A stretch of 56,391 nucleotides of DNA from Paenibacillus sp. 598K (GCF_003851045.1 NZ_BFBX01000005.1:66969-123359); one strand, 5' to 3'. Positions 8,902 to 18,344 are shown, counted from the first letter of the stretch. Program-made: numbers and translations. The notes: generated by a model not told the origin, from the sequence alone.

Positions 8902-10806
8902 CTATGGCGCCAAGACGGCGCTCCCGGACTGCGGCTTGCCGTCGCGGTCGACGGAGATCGTATACTCGGCGCCCTCCCAGGCATACACGCGCGCGGTGCG
9001 GGGGCCGGAGCGGACGACTGGAGAGTCCGCTTGCGCGCTCAGCTCCTCCAGATCGGCGTAGAGCTGCTCCAGCAGCGGGCCCGCCGTCCAGGCGACGCGG
9101 CGGATCACGACGTCATCCGCCTCCGGCGACTCGAGCTCGGCGGTGAAAGCCATCGCCAGCGCCGGATACTTCCACGTCGTCATGAGCAGCTCCGGTTCGG
9201 CCGCAGCGGCTGGCGCGGGCGGCGTCTCCGCCGTCCCGCTCGCCTGGGCTCCGTCTGTGGCGGCTGCCTCGCCGCCTCCAGCCTCGGCGCCGTCCGAGGT
9301 GGTAGCGCCATCGCTAGCCTGGGCTCCGCCTGCGGTGCCTGCTTCTCCTCCGCCAGAATCGCGCCCTGCCTCTCCCTGGCCAGCCGCGTCTGCCCCAGTG
9401 CCCGTCGCAGCAGCGCTCGCGTCCGCAGCGCCTGCGAGCTCGGTCATCGGCGGATCGGCGTAGACGCTCTCGGTTGTGGACGGCTTGTCCAGCAGCTGCT
9501 CGAGCTGGGCGAGCGACAGATTCAGATACGCATGCGGGGCCAGATAGCCGGAGCGGTACTCGCCGCGATAGAGCAGCGTGATGCCGTCCTTCAGCCAGGT
9601 CGCCGTGCCGTTCAGGCGGCCTTGCTTGAACATGCCCTTGAATGCCAGCAGTCCCTCCTCGTCATACAGCTCGCCTTCGCCGTGATAGCGTCCTTGCTGG
9701 ATGCCGCCGGCGTAGACGGTGTTGCCGCGCTTGTCGTACAGCGTGCCGCTGCCATGATACTGCCCCGAGAGGAATCCTCCTGTGTACTTGACGGTGCCCG
9801 TATCGTAGTACTCCGTCCCTTCGCCGGTGAGCCGTCCGTTCACGAACTGCCCTTCATATTGCACCATACCTCCGTCGAAGAAGGCTTTGCCGGCGCCAAA
9901 GTAGTTGCCTGCCATAAACGCGCCGGTGTAGATCGGCTCCTCGCGCTCATTGTACAAGGTGCCGTTGCCGCCGTATTGGCCGTTCTCGAAGTCACCCTCG
10001 TAGAGCAGCCGTCCGTCCTCCGTATAGCTGCGCCCCTTGCCGCCGGGCAATCCGGCTACAAACTCGCCCTGATGCTGCACCGTGCCGTCGGAATAGTAGA
10101 GAATGCCTGGGCCATTATACACGCCCCCGGTCAGAGCGCCTGCGTACAACAGCTTCCCGGCTTCGTCATAGCGATTGCCCTGGGTGAGCCCGCCTGCGGC
10201 AAAGGTACCTTCGTCGACGATGCTGCCGTCTGCGCGCATCAGCTTGCCTGTGCCTTCGTATTGACCGCCCTTGAAGCCGCCTTCATAGAGCAGGGCATGC
10301 TCTCCCTCGCTGCTATACAGCTTGCCCTGACCCTCGTAGTTGCCCGCCGCAAACGCGCCTTGATAGAGCAGTTGGCCGTCTGTGCGGTACAGTTTCCCGT
10401 CACCGTCGTACAGTCCGTTTTTGAGATTGCCTTGGTAGAGCAGTTGCTTGTTCTCGTTGTAGACGTTGGCCGGGCCGCTGTAGTTGGGAGCGGGAGCGTT
10501 GCTGGCCGCCGTGATGGACGGGGTTCGGCTGAGCCACTTGTTGACGAATTTGGGCGGCTTGATAAAGATGAAGAAGTAGAGGATCAGGATGACCAGTATA
10601 ATGATGACGATCAATTTTTTGGAGATGTAATAATTGCCGATGGGGACATAGCTAGCTTTTGTAATTTCCTTCTGGCCGAGGATTTCCTTGATTTTGAGCT
10701 TGATCCACTTGGCGAGCAGCTTCGGCCAGCTTTTGGCGCGCTTGAGCGGCATGAGGACGGTGCGCTTAAGCGGTATCAGTATGGGGTTGATGATTTTTTC
10801 GATCAA
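8902..10806 (-). CDS. Membrane-anchored MORN-repeat protein
   Basis: This 634-residue protein begins at TTG 10806 behind TAAGGAGA (10815-10822). The N-terminal 60 residues are strongly basic (LKRTVLMPLKRAK), then one membrane segment lies at about 63-87 (LIVIIILVILILYFFIFI). About twelve MORN-type repeats follow (residues 110-410), each with the pattern Y-x-G-x-F-x-x-G-x-Y-x-G-x-G. Next is an Ala/Gly/Asp-rich low-complexity linker (about 450-535) and a C-terminal domain of about 95 residues with charged and aromatic residues. MORN repeats bind lipids or partner proteins. The gene lies 36 bases after the DUF4280 gene on the same strand, so they form an operon next to the tail-like cluster. A role in anchoring or loading is inference. 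Confidence 0.85.
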   Translation of the reverse strand: MIEKIINPILIPLKRTVLMPLKRAKSWPKLLAKWIKLKIKEILGQKEITKASYVPIGNYYISKKLIVIIILVILILYFFIFIKPPKFVNKWLSRTPSITAASNAPAPNYSGPANVYNENKQLLYQGNLKNGLYDGDGKLYRTDGQLLYQGAFAAGNYEGQGKLYSSEGEHALLYEGGFKGGQYEGTGKLMRADGSIVDEGTFAAGGLTQGNRYDEAGKLLYAGALTGGVYNGPGILYYSDGTVQHQGEFVAGLPGGKGRSYTEDGRLLYEGDFENGQYGGNGTLYNEREEPIYTGAFMAGNYFGAGKAFFDGGMVQYEGQFVNGRLTGEGTEYYDTGTVKYTGGFLSGQYHGSGTLYDKRGNTVYAGGIQQGRYHGEGELYDEEGLLAFKGMFKQGRLNGTATWLKDGITLLYRGEYRSGYLAPHAYLNLSLAQLEQLLDKPSTTESVYADPPMTELAGAADASAAATGTGADAAGQGEAGRDSGGGEAGTAGGAQASDGATTSDGAEAGGGEAAATDGAQASGTAETPPAPAAAAEPELLMTTWKYPALAMAFTAELESPEADDVVIRRVAWTAGPLLEQLYADLEELSAQADSPVVRSGPRTARVYAWEGAEYTISVDRDGKPQSGSAVLAP

Positions 10807-10842
10807 AGGGTTCGTCTCCTTAGGGGGCGTAGGATCGTCTGG

Positions 10843-11229
10843 CTAAGGTACTTGTACGGTCATTTGGCCGGGACTTACGACCTGGATGACGCCGCCCCAA
10901 TTGCACATGCATTTGGAGGTATTATTTAATGCGGGCATGTTGCCGATTAATACTGTAGGACTTCCGGGCGCCCACGGAGCGGCCGTGACGGGCACGCAGG
11001 GCATGGGCGTCAGCACGCCGAGCGCGGCGGCCGTCGCTGACGCGACCATCGGATTGGCCATCGAGTTGCACATCCCGAACGGCAGGATATTGACCATCGG
11101 CTTATTATCCATAATATTGGCGGCCGGACTGACAGCCATCGTACGGTTGACCGGCAGCACGATCAACGTGCCCGGCGCCGCCCCGAAGCTGCACTGCAGA
11201 TTGGCGCCATTGCATACGAGTTGTCCCAT
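10843..11229 (-). CDS. DUF4280 (PAAR-like) protein
   Basis: This 128-residue protein starts MGQLVCNGANLQCSFG, the hallmark of DUF4280, a PAAR-like family linked to the spike tip of contractile injection and secretion systems. Other family features are the central PVNRTMAVSPAANIMDNKP segment, the FGMCNSMANP stretch, PCVPVTAAPW, and a CMCNWGGVI strand near the end. Cysteines in these positions recall the metal-binding tip of PAAR proteins. The ATG at 11229 is chosen because GGAG at 11239-11242 is 9 bases upstream; ATGs at 11235 and 11238 are too close to it. It heads a two-gene leftward operon with the MORN protein. It could cap the tail-like particle encoded near the left edge, which is inference. 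Confidence 0.85.
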   Translation of the reverse strand: MGQLVCNGANLQCSFGAAPGTLIVLPVNRTMAVSPAANIMDNKPMVNILPFGMCNSMANPMVASATAAALGVLTPMPCVPVTAAPWAPGSPTVLIGNMPALNNTSKCMCNWGGVIQVVSPGQMTVQVP

Positions 11230-11393
11230 TGCCATCATCTCCACAACTTTTGCCTTAATTCTACTATTTCTGCTAGCCTCCTTCAATAAATATATCGCCA
11301 TTTTCGACAAAATATATTTTAGGAAAAAGGTCCCGACCCGTTACCTTTGATGTAGAATAGATGTAAGTATCCCTTACGATGAGGAGCGTTCGC

Positions 11394-14138
11394 TTGAAAT
11401 CCAAATTACTCCTATTGCTGCTGGCGGCAGCCGTCATCCTGACAATGTTGGCCGGCCTGAAGGAATACCGTTCCTTCAACCCTCTCGTGACGGCCAAGGA
11501 CTATGCCAATCTGTCCAAGGTCTACACCGACACAGCAGACTCCCAGTACACGATCGCCGACTCCAAGACGAAGATCCGCAAGGTAGAGGCCTCCGGCAAG
11601 CTGGCATTCGAGTATGATGTCTCCAGGCTGGCGCAGCAGGGGACGACGCAGCTGTTCGAGAGCGTCACTGTCGATGAGGCGGGCAACGCCTATGCGCTCG
11701 TCACCGATCTCGATGCTTACGGGCTGCGGGTGCTCGGCGAGCGGATCGTCCGGATCAGCCCGGCGGGCAAACACGCGACGATCCTCTATGATGCCGATTA
11801 TACCGCGGAGGACAATCTGTTCCGCGTTGGCCGCTTGCAGTCGCTGACGGTGTGGGAGGGGCGGTTGTACGCCCTGAAGAAAGATGCCGACACCGCAAAT
11901 GTGCTTGCTTTTGCGCTGGACGCAGCAGGCCCGCAGCAACCGGAGACGCCGCTGACCGTATCGATCGGCGAGGGGCGTTATCTGAACGAACTGATCGGCG
12001 TCGATGCCGAGCGATTGCTCTATACGACGAAGCGAGGCATGTTGTATGCGAGCGAGGCGGGGGGAGAGCGGCTCATCTATCCGGAATCGGCAGACCCGGT
12101 GCTGAACTTCCCGGTACATATTGCAAGCGATGGGGCGGACTACGTCTACTTCATCGATCATCACGATGAAGCTGTAAAGCGGACAAGCCTCACGACAGGC
12201 GCGACGCAGACCTGGCTCGCACTGGCGGATCTGGCCGCCTACGACCCGGAGACTGCCTGGGAGGAATTCACCAGTATCGCCTATACTGCGGACGGGCTGA
12301 CAGTTGTCGCAGCCGACCAACTGCTGAGGCTGGGCGGAGACGGCACGATCCTGGAGCGTCAGCAGGGCTTTGACTACCCCTGGACCACGGTAGCGCTGAG
12401 GATGTTCTATTGGGTGCTGCTGCTGGCGCTGGCCGCCGTCACGGTCGGATTGCTTCGCTTCTGCTATATCCACGTGCTGGGCCGCAAGGTTTCGCTGCTG
12501 CTGAAGCTGCTGGCCGTCTTCGTGCCGATGGTGCTGCTGTCGATGCTGGCGCTCTTCTACTCGGTGTACCAGTCCTTCTCCGGCGAGATGAAGGAGGATA
12601 CGTTCCGCCAGCTCCAGCTGCTGGCCGGCAACGGCAAGTATCTCGTCGGCCAGGAGCATCTGGTGAAGCTGAATTCGCCCAGAGATTATGGCAGCGAGGA
12701 CTATGCCGCGATCAAGACGAGGCTCTCCGAGATGTTCTCGCAGACAGGTGGGGATCGCGACGGGCTGTACAATACGATCTACCGTTACATGGACGGCGCG
12801 CTGTATCTGATCATGGATGACGACAACAGCCTGACGATGTTCCAGCCGTTCGGCTTGAATGAGGACAACCGGCGGGTATTGGAGCAGGGAGAGACGGTCG
12901 TGGGGACGTGGGAGGACGCGAGCGGCGAGTGGATGTATGCGCTGGGCCCCCTGTACAATCCGGCCGGAGAGATCGTCGGCATCTATGAGACGGGCAAGGA
13001 TATGGCCTTCGTCTATCAGAACAACCGCAGCATCTTCTCGGACGTGCTGACCATCTTCGTCATCGTCAGCATCGCGCTGCTGATCGTCGTCACGCTCATC
13101 TCCATCTATCTGCTCTCCTCGATCCGCAAGCTGCGCCGCAATGTCAACCTGATCGCCAGCGGCGAGTGGGATGTGAGGGTGGATATTAATACGAGCGACG
13201 AGGTCGGCGAGCTGGGCGAGCGCTTTAATATGATGGCCAGTTCCATTAACCAATACCTTGGCGAGGTGACCAAGCTGAGCAACTCGTATTTCCGCTTCGT
13301 GCCGGAGCAATTCCTCAAGGTGTTGGGCAAGACGAACATGACGCAGATCCATCTGGGCGAGCAGCAAAACAAAAAAATGGCGATCCTGATCTGCAGCATG
13401 CGCGGCTTTGATGCCTTCTCGTCGAAGCTGACAACGGAGGAAACCTTTGGCTTCATCAACTCCTTCCTGAAACGGTTCGGCCCGATCATCCGCGAGCATG
13501 GCGGCTTCATCAGCCGCTATCAGGGGCCGGGGATGCTGACGATGTTCCCGGGCGACGCCGGTGCAGCCGTGCGGGCGTCGATCAAGCTGCGTCACACGCT
13601 GGAGAAGTACAATGCCCAGCGCCAGAGCGTCGGCTACGAGCCGATCGAGATCAACATCGCGATTCATTACGGCGATGTCATGCTCGGCATCATCGGCGAG
13701 GAGCAGCGGATCGAGAGCAGCGTCGTCTCCAGCCATGTGGCGCTGACGCTGGAGCTGGAGAAGACGGCGGAGAAGCTCGGCTGCAGCATCGTCCTCACCC
13801 AGGAAGCGCTCAGCTCGATGCGACAGGAGTCGCTCGGGGCATACCGCAAGCTCGGCGCGCTGGAGATGCTCGGTCGCTCGGAGACGATCGAGCTGTATGA
13901 TCTGTACGAGGGAGATCAGGAGTCGATGAAGCGGCTGAAGCAGGAGACGCGAGCGCTGTTCGAGCGCTCGATCCTCCAGTTCCGCAGCGGCAAGTTTTAC
14001 GACGCGCGCGAGGGCTTCGTGGAGGTCGTGCGGCGCAATCGTTACGATCTGGCGGCCAAGCTGTACTTTTTCGAGAGCGATCGTCTGTACCAGGAAGGCG
14101 CGTCCAATGACTGGAATCATTCGATGAAAGTAATCTAG
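11394..14138 (+). CDS. Membrane receptor with HAMP and degenerate class III nucleotide cyclase domain
   Basis: The 914-residue protein has a membrane segment at the N-terminus, a beta-propeller-like outer domain (about 40-315), a second membrane segment near 320-345, another hydrophobic stretch near 365-390, an outer region, a further segment near 540-565, then HAMP (about 567-620) and a cyclase homology domain (about 650-800), ending in a helical tail. The cyclase domain lacks every catalytic residue: the first metal Asp is S668 (ILICSMRGFD), the second is P712 (YQGPGML), and the Asp, Asn and Arg of the last motif are S780, A783 and E787. The TTG at 11394 follows GAGGAG (11381-11386) at 7 bases; the ATG at 11379 has no site. 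It probably signals by binding rather than catalysis. Confidence 0.85.
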   Translation: MKSKLLLLLLAAAVILTMLAGLKEYRSFNPLVTAKDYANLSKVYTDTADSQYTIADSKTKIRKVEASGKLAFEYDVSRLAQQGTTQLFESVTVDEAGNAYALVTDLDAYGLRVLGERIVRISPAGKHATILYDADYTAEDNLFRVGRLQSLTVWEGRLYALKKDADTANVLAFALDAAGPQQPETPLTVSIGEGRYLNELIGVDAERLLYTTKRGMLYASEAGGERLIYPESADPVLNFPVHIASDGADYVYFIDHHDEAVKRTSLTTGATQTWLALADLAAYDPETAWEEFTSIAYTADGLTVVAADQLLRLGGDGTILERQQGFDYPWTTVALRMFYWVLLLALAAVTVGLLRFCYIHVLGRKVSLLLKLLAVFVPMVLLSMLALFYSVYQSFSGEMKEDTFRQLQLLAGNGKYLVGQEHLVKLNSPRDYGSEDYAAIKTRLSEMFSQTGGDRDGLYNTIYRYMDGALYLIMDDDNSLTMFQPFGLNEDNRRVLEQGETVVGTWEDASGEWMYALGPLYNPAGEIVGIYETGKDMAFVYQNNRSIFSDVLTIFVIVSIALLIVVTLISIYLLSSIRKLRRNVNLIASGEWDVRVDINTSDEVGELGERFNMMASSINQYLGEVTKLSNSYFRFVPEQFLKVLGKTNMTQIHLGEQQNKKMAILICSMRGFDAFSSKLTTEETFGFINSFLKRFGPIIREHGGFISRYQGPGMLTMFPGDAGAAVRASIKLRHTLEKYNAQRQSVGYEPIEINIAIHYGDVMLGIIGEEQRIESSVVSSHVALTLELEKTAEKLGCSIVLTQEALSSMRQESLGAYRKLGALEMLGRSETIELYDLYEGDQESMKRLKQETRALFERSILQFRSGKFYDAREGFVEVVRRNRYDLAAKLYFFESDRLYQEGASNDWNHSMKVI

Positions 14139-14164
14139 AGGCCATCCAAGAGGGGGAGTACGTC

Positions 14165-14668
14165 ATGGAGCATGCGCTCAAGCGCGATTTCCGGCTGCAT
14201 GCGGTACATACGATGGAGGAGGCGGCAGCAGTGTCGGCATTTTTGCTCGGACCGGACTGCTTTGACGATCAACGCTTCACGCCAGGGGAAGAGGAGCAGC
14301 TGCGACTGCTGCCTGTCCAGAGCATCGGCCTGCCGCATATGCACTGCTGGTACGAACGGGAGGACGAGCAGATCGTCGCAGCCATTTTGTTCGCAGAGAA
14401 CGAGCATCGCAGCGGCGGTTATCGACTGGACTACTTTGGCGTGCATCGCAAATGCAGACAACGCAAGGTTGGCCGACGGATGATCGACGCGATGATTCGC
14501 TACTGCATCGAGAGCGACGGACGTTACATCGAGACGTTTACGTGCGATTTGCCCCCTTACGACGCAGCCAGAGGGCTGTTCGAACGCAGCGGTTTTGAGT
14601 TTATCTGCCACCTCCCCGATTATTATTATCCCGGCGAAGGCAAGCTGCTCTACATGAAGCGACTATAG
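14165..14668 (+). CDS. GNAT-family N-acetyltransferase
   Basis: The 167-residue protein has the GNAT layout: a central strand with a YFGVHRKCRQRKVGRRMIDA segment corresponding to motif A (acetyl-CoA pyrophosphate loop, here R-x-x-K-V-G-R), and a closing YDAARGLFERSGFEF motif B ending in YYPGEGKLLYMKRL. The start at ATG 14165 has AGAGGGGGAG close upstream. The gene follows the cyclase-like receptor by 26 bases and may be cotranscribed with it. The substrate cannot be told from sequence. The first 60 residues (acidic, YEREDEQ...) are typical of the short single-domain members. Confidence 0.82.
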   Translation: MEHALKRDFRLHAVHTMEEAAAVSAFLLGPDCFDDQRFTPGEEEQLRLLPVQSIGLPHMHCWYEREDEQIVAAILFAENEHRSGGYRLDYFGVHRKCRQRKVGRRMIDAMIRYCIESDGRYIETFTCDLPPYDAARGLFERSGFEFICHLPDYYYPGEGKLLYMKRL

Positions 14669-14728
14669 CGCGCGACAGCTTCCGATGACAACAACACAAA
14701 GACTACACTACACAAAAGGGTGGCTACC

Positions 14729-16855
14729 GTGAAAACACTGTTCAGCATCTTAAGACCTGCAGAAGCACTGATGTCCCGATTGAAGTACGGACAAAAATTT
14801 ATGTTGATCGGATTGATTATGGCGTTGCCCTTCGTCTTGCTCGTATGGCTATGCCTGAATCTGCTCCAGGAGGAGATTCGAGTGCTCGAATCGGAGCGGC
14901 ATGGCGTCGAATACGGCGAGACGTTGTTGCCCATTATGACGAACGTCCAGCAGCATCGCGGCTTGGCTAACGGTTACCTCAATGGCGATGCGGAAGCGGG
15001 CAATCGTCTGCAGCAGGTAGCAACCGATGCGGAGACTGCTGCCGCTCGTATCGAGGAGCTGGAGCGCGTGCACGGTCAGGAGCTGCAGACCGGCGAACGG
15101 TGGAACGCAATCAAAACCCAATGGGAGCAGCTGCGCGGCGAGCTGGATGGGATGAGCGCTCCGCAGAGCTTCGAGAGTCACTCCAAGCTGATCGAGTCGA
15201 TTATCGACCAGATCCGTTATGTATCGGATCAGTCGGGGCTGACGCTCGATACGCGGCTGGATTCCTACTATATGATGGATCTGACAGTCAACCGCTTGCC
15301 GAGGCTGATCGAGGTGGTGGCTCATACTCGCGGCACCGTCAACGGGATATTGGCACGCCAGAAGCTCACCGACGATGAGCGGGTTACCTTGAAGTTGGCC
15401 CAAAGCACGATGCGCGATCAACTGAGCAACGTCGAAGAGGAGCTGAGAGCCGTCGCCGAATTGAGCGGGACAATGGATTCGAAGCTCGAACAGGATGGCG
15501 CCAGCATGGTGCAAGCGGTGGGGGAATATGTCGACAAGCTCGGGAGCCAAGTGATCGACGCGCAGACGCTGTCGCTTGATGCGGATTCGTTTTTTGACGA
15601 GGGAACGATGGTTATCGACAATGCCAAAGCTTTGTATGAGGATGCTAATGTGGAGCTCTACCGGCTGCTGGGCGAACGTCAGCAAGAGACGACGGCGAAC
15701 CGCAATCTGCTCCTCATAATCGTAGTGCTGGTCCTGCTGTTGATTACGTTGCTGTACCTGGGCTTCTACCGGAACGCAATGTCCTCGATCGGACAGCTCC
15801 GCGACGGTGCGGCGCGTATGGCGGCCGGCGACCTGAGTCATCGCCTGGAGCTGCGCACCCGGGACGAGCTGTCGCTGATCGGCGACTCCTTCCAGGAGAT
15901 GTCTCGCTCGCTGAACACGATGCTGCTCCGCAATCAGGAGATCGCAGAGCAACTGGCCGCATCGGCCCAGCAGCTCTCCGCCGTCTCCACGGATTCGTCG
16001 CGGGTCATGCAGCATATGGCTTCCTCTGTAGGCGGCATCTCGGAGGGCGCAGAGACGCAGCTGCGGGTAGCGGAGGAGAATGCAACGGCGCTGCAAGAGA
16101 TGGCGCAGGCGATCAACCGGATCGCCGAGGCGGCGACCGATGTGTCGGAGGCGTCGGAGGGCGCGGTGAATGGCGCCGACGACGGCGTGCGCAAGCTGGA
16201 GGACGCCGTCTCGCAGATGCAGCGCATCCGCGAGGCGGTGCTGGACTCGAGCGAGACGATCCGGACGCTGGGAGAGCGGTCGCACCGGATCGGCGAGATG
16301 GGGCATGTAATTATGGAGATCGCGACACAGACACAGCTGCTGTCGCTCAATGCCAATATCGAGGCCGCAAGGGCAGGGGAGTATGGCCGAGGCTTTGCAG
16401 TGGTGGCCGGCGAGGTGTCCAAGCTCGCTCAGCAGACTCGTCAGTCGGTCCAGACGATCGCTGCTATCGTGACAGAGCTGCAGACGCTGGCCGAGCAGGC
16501 GCGCGACTCGATCGCTTCGACCTCGACCGAGACTGCGCGCGGACTGGCGTCCATCGAGGCTGCCGACGGAGCGATCGTGTCGATCCGCAGCGCTGTCCAT
16601 CAGGTATCCGGACAGATCCAGGAGGTGTCATCGGCAGCCGAGCAGCTGTCGGCAGGGACAGAGCAGGTGGCTGCGACCTTCTCCGACAGCATGGAGAACA
16701 CTCGCGCGACATCGCAAGAGACCGTCAGTCTGGCAGCTTCTTCTCAGGAACAGTCGGCATCGATGGAGCAGGTGCAGGCATCGACCGAGGCCTTGAGCGC
16801 GCTGGCACAGCAATTGCATGACGAGCTGTCGCGGTTCAAGCTGTCTCGCGGATAA
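14729..16855 (+). CDS. Methyl-accepting chemotaxis protein with NIT-type sensor domain
   Basis: This 708-residue chemoreceptor has a first membrane segment (about 25-47), a helical outer domain (about 48-325) with the NIT (nitrate/nitrite-sensing) signature [16 protein letters not shown] near residue 75, a second membrane segment (about 329-350), a HAMP domain (about 352-405) and a long signalling coil. The hairpin tip contains the conserved [20 protein letters not shown] followed by [16 protein letters not shown]. The GTG at 14729 is chosen because AAGGGTGG lies just before it; the in-frame GTG at 14720 overlaps that site. No CWxxF receptor tether is visible. It would control CheA activity in response to a small ligand, plausibly nitrate or nitrite by family. 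Confidence 0.9.
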   Translation: MKTLFSILRPAEALMSRLKYGQKFMLIGLIMALPFVLLVWLCLNLLQEEIRVLESERHGVEYGETLLPIMTNVQQHRGLANGYLNGDAEAGNRLQQVATDAETAAARIEELERVHGQELQTGERWNAIKTQWEQLRGELDGMSAPQSFESHSKLIESIIDQIRYVSDQSGLTLDTRLDSYYMMDLTVNRLPRLIEVVAHTRGTVNGILARQKLTDDERVTLKLAQSTMRDQLSNVEEELRAVAELSGTMDSKLEQDGASMVQAVGEYVDKLGSQVIDAQTLSLDADSFFDEGTMVIDNAKALYEDANVELYRLLGERQQETTANRNLLLIIVVLVLLLITLLYLGFYRNAMSSIGQLRDGAARMAAGDLSHRLELRTRDELSLIGDSFQEMSRSLNTMLLRNQEIAEQLAASAQQLSAVSTDSSRVMQHMASSVGGISEGAETQLRVAEENATALQEMAQAINRIAEAATDVSEASEGAVNGADDGVRKLEDAVSQMQRIREAVLDSSETIRTLGERSHRIGEMGHVIMEIATQTQLLSLNANIEAARAGEYGRGFAVVAGEVSKLAQQTRQSVQTIAAIVTELQTLAEQARDSIASTSTETARGLASIEAADGAIVSIRSAVHQVSGQIQEVSSAAEQLSAGTEQVAATFSDSMENTRATSQETVSLAASSQEQSASMEQVQASTEALSALAQQLHDELSRFKLSRG

Positions 16856-16871
16856 GCTCGCTACTTCCTTC

Positions 16872-17228
16872 TTAGACAGACCGCCGTTCTTTGACGACGG
16901 TGAGCAGCATCTTAAAGGCAGCCTCCTCGGCCTCCAGGGCATGCGGGACATGTGCGGGCATCAAGATGCTCTGGCCTGCTGCGACGCGATAGCGTGATTC
17001 GCCGATCGTGATCGTAGCGAGGCCGTCCAGCACCTGCACCAGTGCGTCGCCTGGCGTCGTATGCTTGCGGATCTGTTGTCCCTGGCTTACGGCGAACAGC
17101 GTGATGCCCAGCAACGGCAGTTGCACGAGCGTGCGGCTCGATACTTGCTGGTCGCCATAAGCGATCTGATCCTTCAGCTCCTGCGGTACCGAGTAATCGA
17201 GTTTTTGGATGTATCGTTCTTGTTCCAT
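16872..17228 (-). CDS. Small cupin-domain protein
   Basis: The 118-residue protein is a single cupin barrel. It shows the conserved G-x5-H-x-T/P-G-D pattern in GQQIRKHTTPGDALVQVLDG and the second motif AGQSILMPAHVPHAL, with histidines able to bind a metal. The start at ATG 17228 has GGGAGG upstream. Its gene lies 37 bases after the second cupin gene on the same strand, and the two are probably cotranscribed from the region that carries a Fur-box-like site. The 3' end faces the chemoreceptor gene with only 16 bases between. Small cupins of this kind are of varied function; no substrate can be assigned. Confidence 0.82.
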   Translation of the reverse strand: MEQERYIQKLDYSVPQELKDQIAYGDQQVSSRTLVQLPLLGITLFAVSQGQQIRKHTTPGDALVQVLDGLATITIGESRYRVAAGQSILMPAHVPHALEAEEAAFKMLLTVVKERRSV

Positions 17229-17265
17229 ATGATATTCCTCCCGTTACATAGTGATGGCATCGGTC

Positions 17266-17559
17266 TTAAACGACGCTGATCTGGATGAACTTGCAGGGGA
17301 TGCTGCACCGCAGCTCGTGCTCCAATCCGGCAGCGATCATCCGGGTATCGCCCGGGCCGAGCATCTCCTCGGATGTTGCGCTTACGAGACGCAGTTCACC
17401 CTCCAGCACGCAAAACCACCGCGACAACTCCGCCCGCTCCGGACTGATCGATTCGCCGCTGTCCATGGCGAAGACGAAGGCATCCGAGACACAGCCCTCC
17501 CAGAGCAGCCGACTGCTAATCTGCCCGGTTTGCACCTGGATCAGCTCGTTGACGTTCAT
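17266..17559 (-). CDS. Small cupin-like protein, divergent from Crp/Fnr gene
   Basis: This 97-residue protein begins at ATG 17559, five bases after AAGGAGGGG. The longer open frame running to 17802 would overlap the Crp/Fnr gene and lacks support. The sequence has cupin features: SRWFCVLEGELRLVS, then LGPGDTRMIAAGLEHELR, giving a G-D and a single conserved His-x-Leu pattern. It is shorter than the neighbouring cupin. It is transcribed away from the Crp/Fnr gene from a shared intergenic region of 98 bases containing a Fur-box match, suggesting control by iron. Function is unknown. Confidence 0.78.
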   Translation of the reverse strand: MNVNELIQVQTGQISSRLLWEGCVSDAFVFAMDSGESISPERAELSRWFCVLEGELRLVSATSEEMLGPGDTRMIAAGLEHELRCSIPCKFIQISVV

Positions 17560-17575
17560 GCCTACCCCTCCTTGT

Positions 17576-17590
17576 TGACAATCATTCTCA
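17576..17590. promoter_or_regulatory. Fur-box-like palindrome between cupin and Crp/Fnr genes
   Basis: TGACAATCATTCTCA matches the 7-1-7 Fur box TGATAATnATTATCA of Bacillus at 12 of 14 fixed positions. It lies over the rightward promoter (TTGACA 17575-17580 and TATAAT 17596-17601, spacer 15) and downstream of a possible leftward promoter, so it could repress both genes. Confidence 0.6.
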
Positions 17591-17657
17591 ACTGATATAA
17601 TGATACCATAAGCAAACGGCCAATTCGGTTGCCCAAGCAACGAAAGAGGGGATTGCA

Positions 17658-18344
17658 ATGGAAGCTTGGATGCGGCTGCTGGAACAATCAGCGTTGTTTC
17701 GCGGCTTTGACAGGGGAGAGATGTCCAGTGCCTTGCTATGCCTTGAGGGGACGGTCCAAAAGTACCATAAAAAAGAAGCCTTGTTCCATGAAGGCGATGC
17801 ATTGCCTGCGGTCGGCATCGTTCTGAGCGGGACGGTGTTTTTGTGCAGCGTCGATGCGGAGGGCAGCCAGACGATCCTGTCGGAGCTGACGAGCGGGGAT
17901 ATCGTCGGCGAGACGGCGTTGCAGCTCCAGGGCGATGGCAGTACGCATAGCGCGTATGCCGCGGAGACGAGCGATATTCTGTTTATTCAACTGGCCAATA
18001 TTATCCGTTCGCACGGCAACGTCTGCGCGCTGCGCGCCCGGGTCATCGAGAACCTGCTTGCCTTAATTGTAGCCAACAATCGCGGACTGTACCGCAAGCT
18101 CGACCTGGTGGCGCAGAAGTCTTTGCGTCAGCGGATTGTTCATTACCTGGAGCTGGAGGCCAGACGCAAAGGTTCGCGCACCTTTGCCATCCCGTTCAGC
18201 CGGGCCGATCTGGCCGATTACCTGCTGGCGGACCGCAGCGCCTTGTCCCGAGAGCTGTGCCGTATGGCGGACGAAGGGCTGATCCGTTTTCAGCGCAATC
18301 GCTTTGAGCTGTTGACCCCCATAGGCGCAGAGTCTGGATTTTAA
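17658..18344 (+). CDS. Crp/Fnr-family transcription regulator
   Basis: The 228-residue regulator has a cyclic-nucleotide-binding-fold domain (about 15-120; GIVLSGTVFLCSVD, SGDIVGETALQL) and a C-terminal winged helix (about 150-220) with the recognition region RADLADYLLADRSALSREL typical of the family. There is no N-terminal cysteine cluster like that of Fnr, so an iron-sulfur cluster is unlikely. The phosphate-binding R-S pair of true CRP is not present in the usual form, so the effector is unknown. ATG 17658 follows AAGAGGGGAT. It is divergent from the cupin gene and shares its Fur-box-like site. The TAA stop lies inside an inverted repeat. Confidence 0.88.
   Translation: MEAWMRLLEQSALFRGFDRGEMSSALLCLEGTVQKYHKKEALFHEGDALPAVGIVLSGTVFLCSVDAEGSQTILSELTSGDIVGETALQLQGDGSTHSAYAAETSDILFIQLANIIRSHGNVCALRARVIENLLALIVANNRGLYRKLDLVAQKSLRQRIVHYLELEARRKGSRTFAIPFSRADLADYLLADRSALSRELCRMADEGLIRFQRNRFELLTPIGAESGF

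Noticed and set aside
8695..10929. A 744-residue plus-strand open frame opposite the MORN gene
   Set aside because: It is the antisense shadow of MORN repeats, crosses the intergenic repeats and has no recognisable domain.
11412..14120. A 902-residue minus-strand open frame opposite the cyclase-like gene
   Set aside because: It mirrors the plus-strand gene, is rich in Arg, His, Gln and Asp as expected from antisense of GC-rich DNA, and shows no family motif or ribosome binding site.
14849..16600. A 583-residue minus-strand open frame opposite the chemoreceptor
   Set aside because: It is an antisense shadow with Gln/Leu/Arg bias and no motif.
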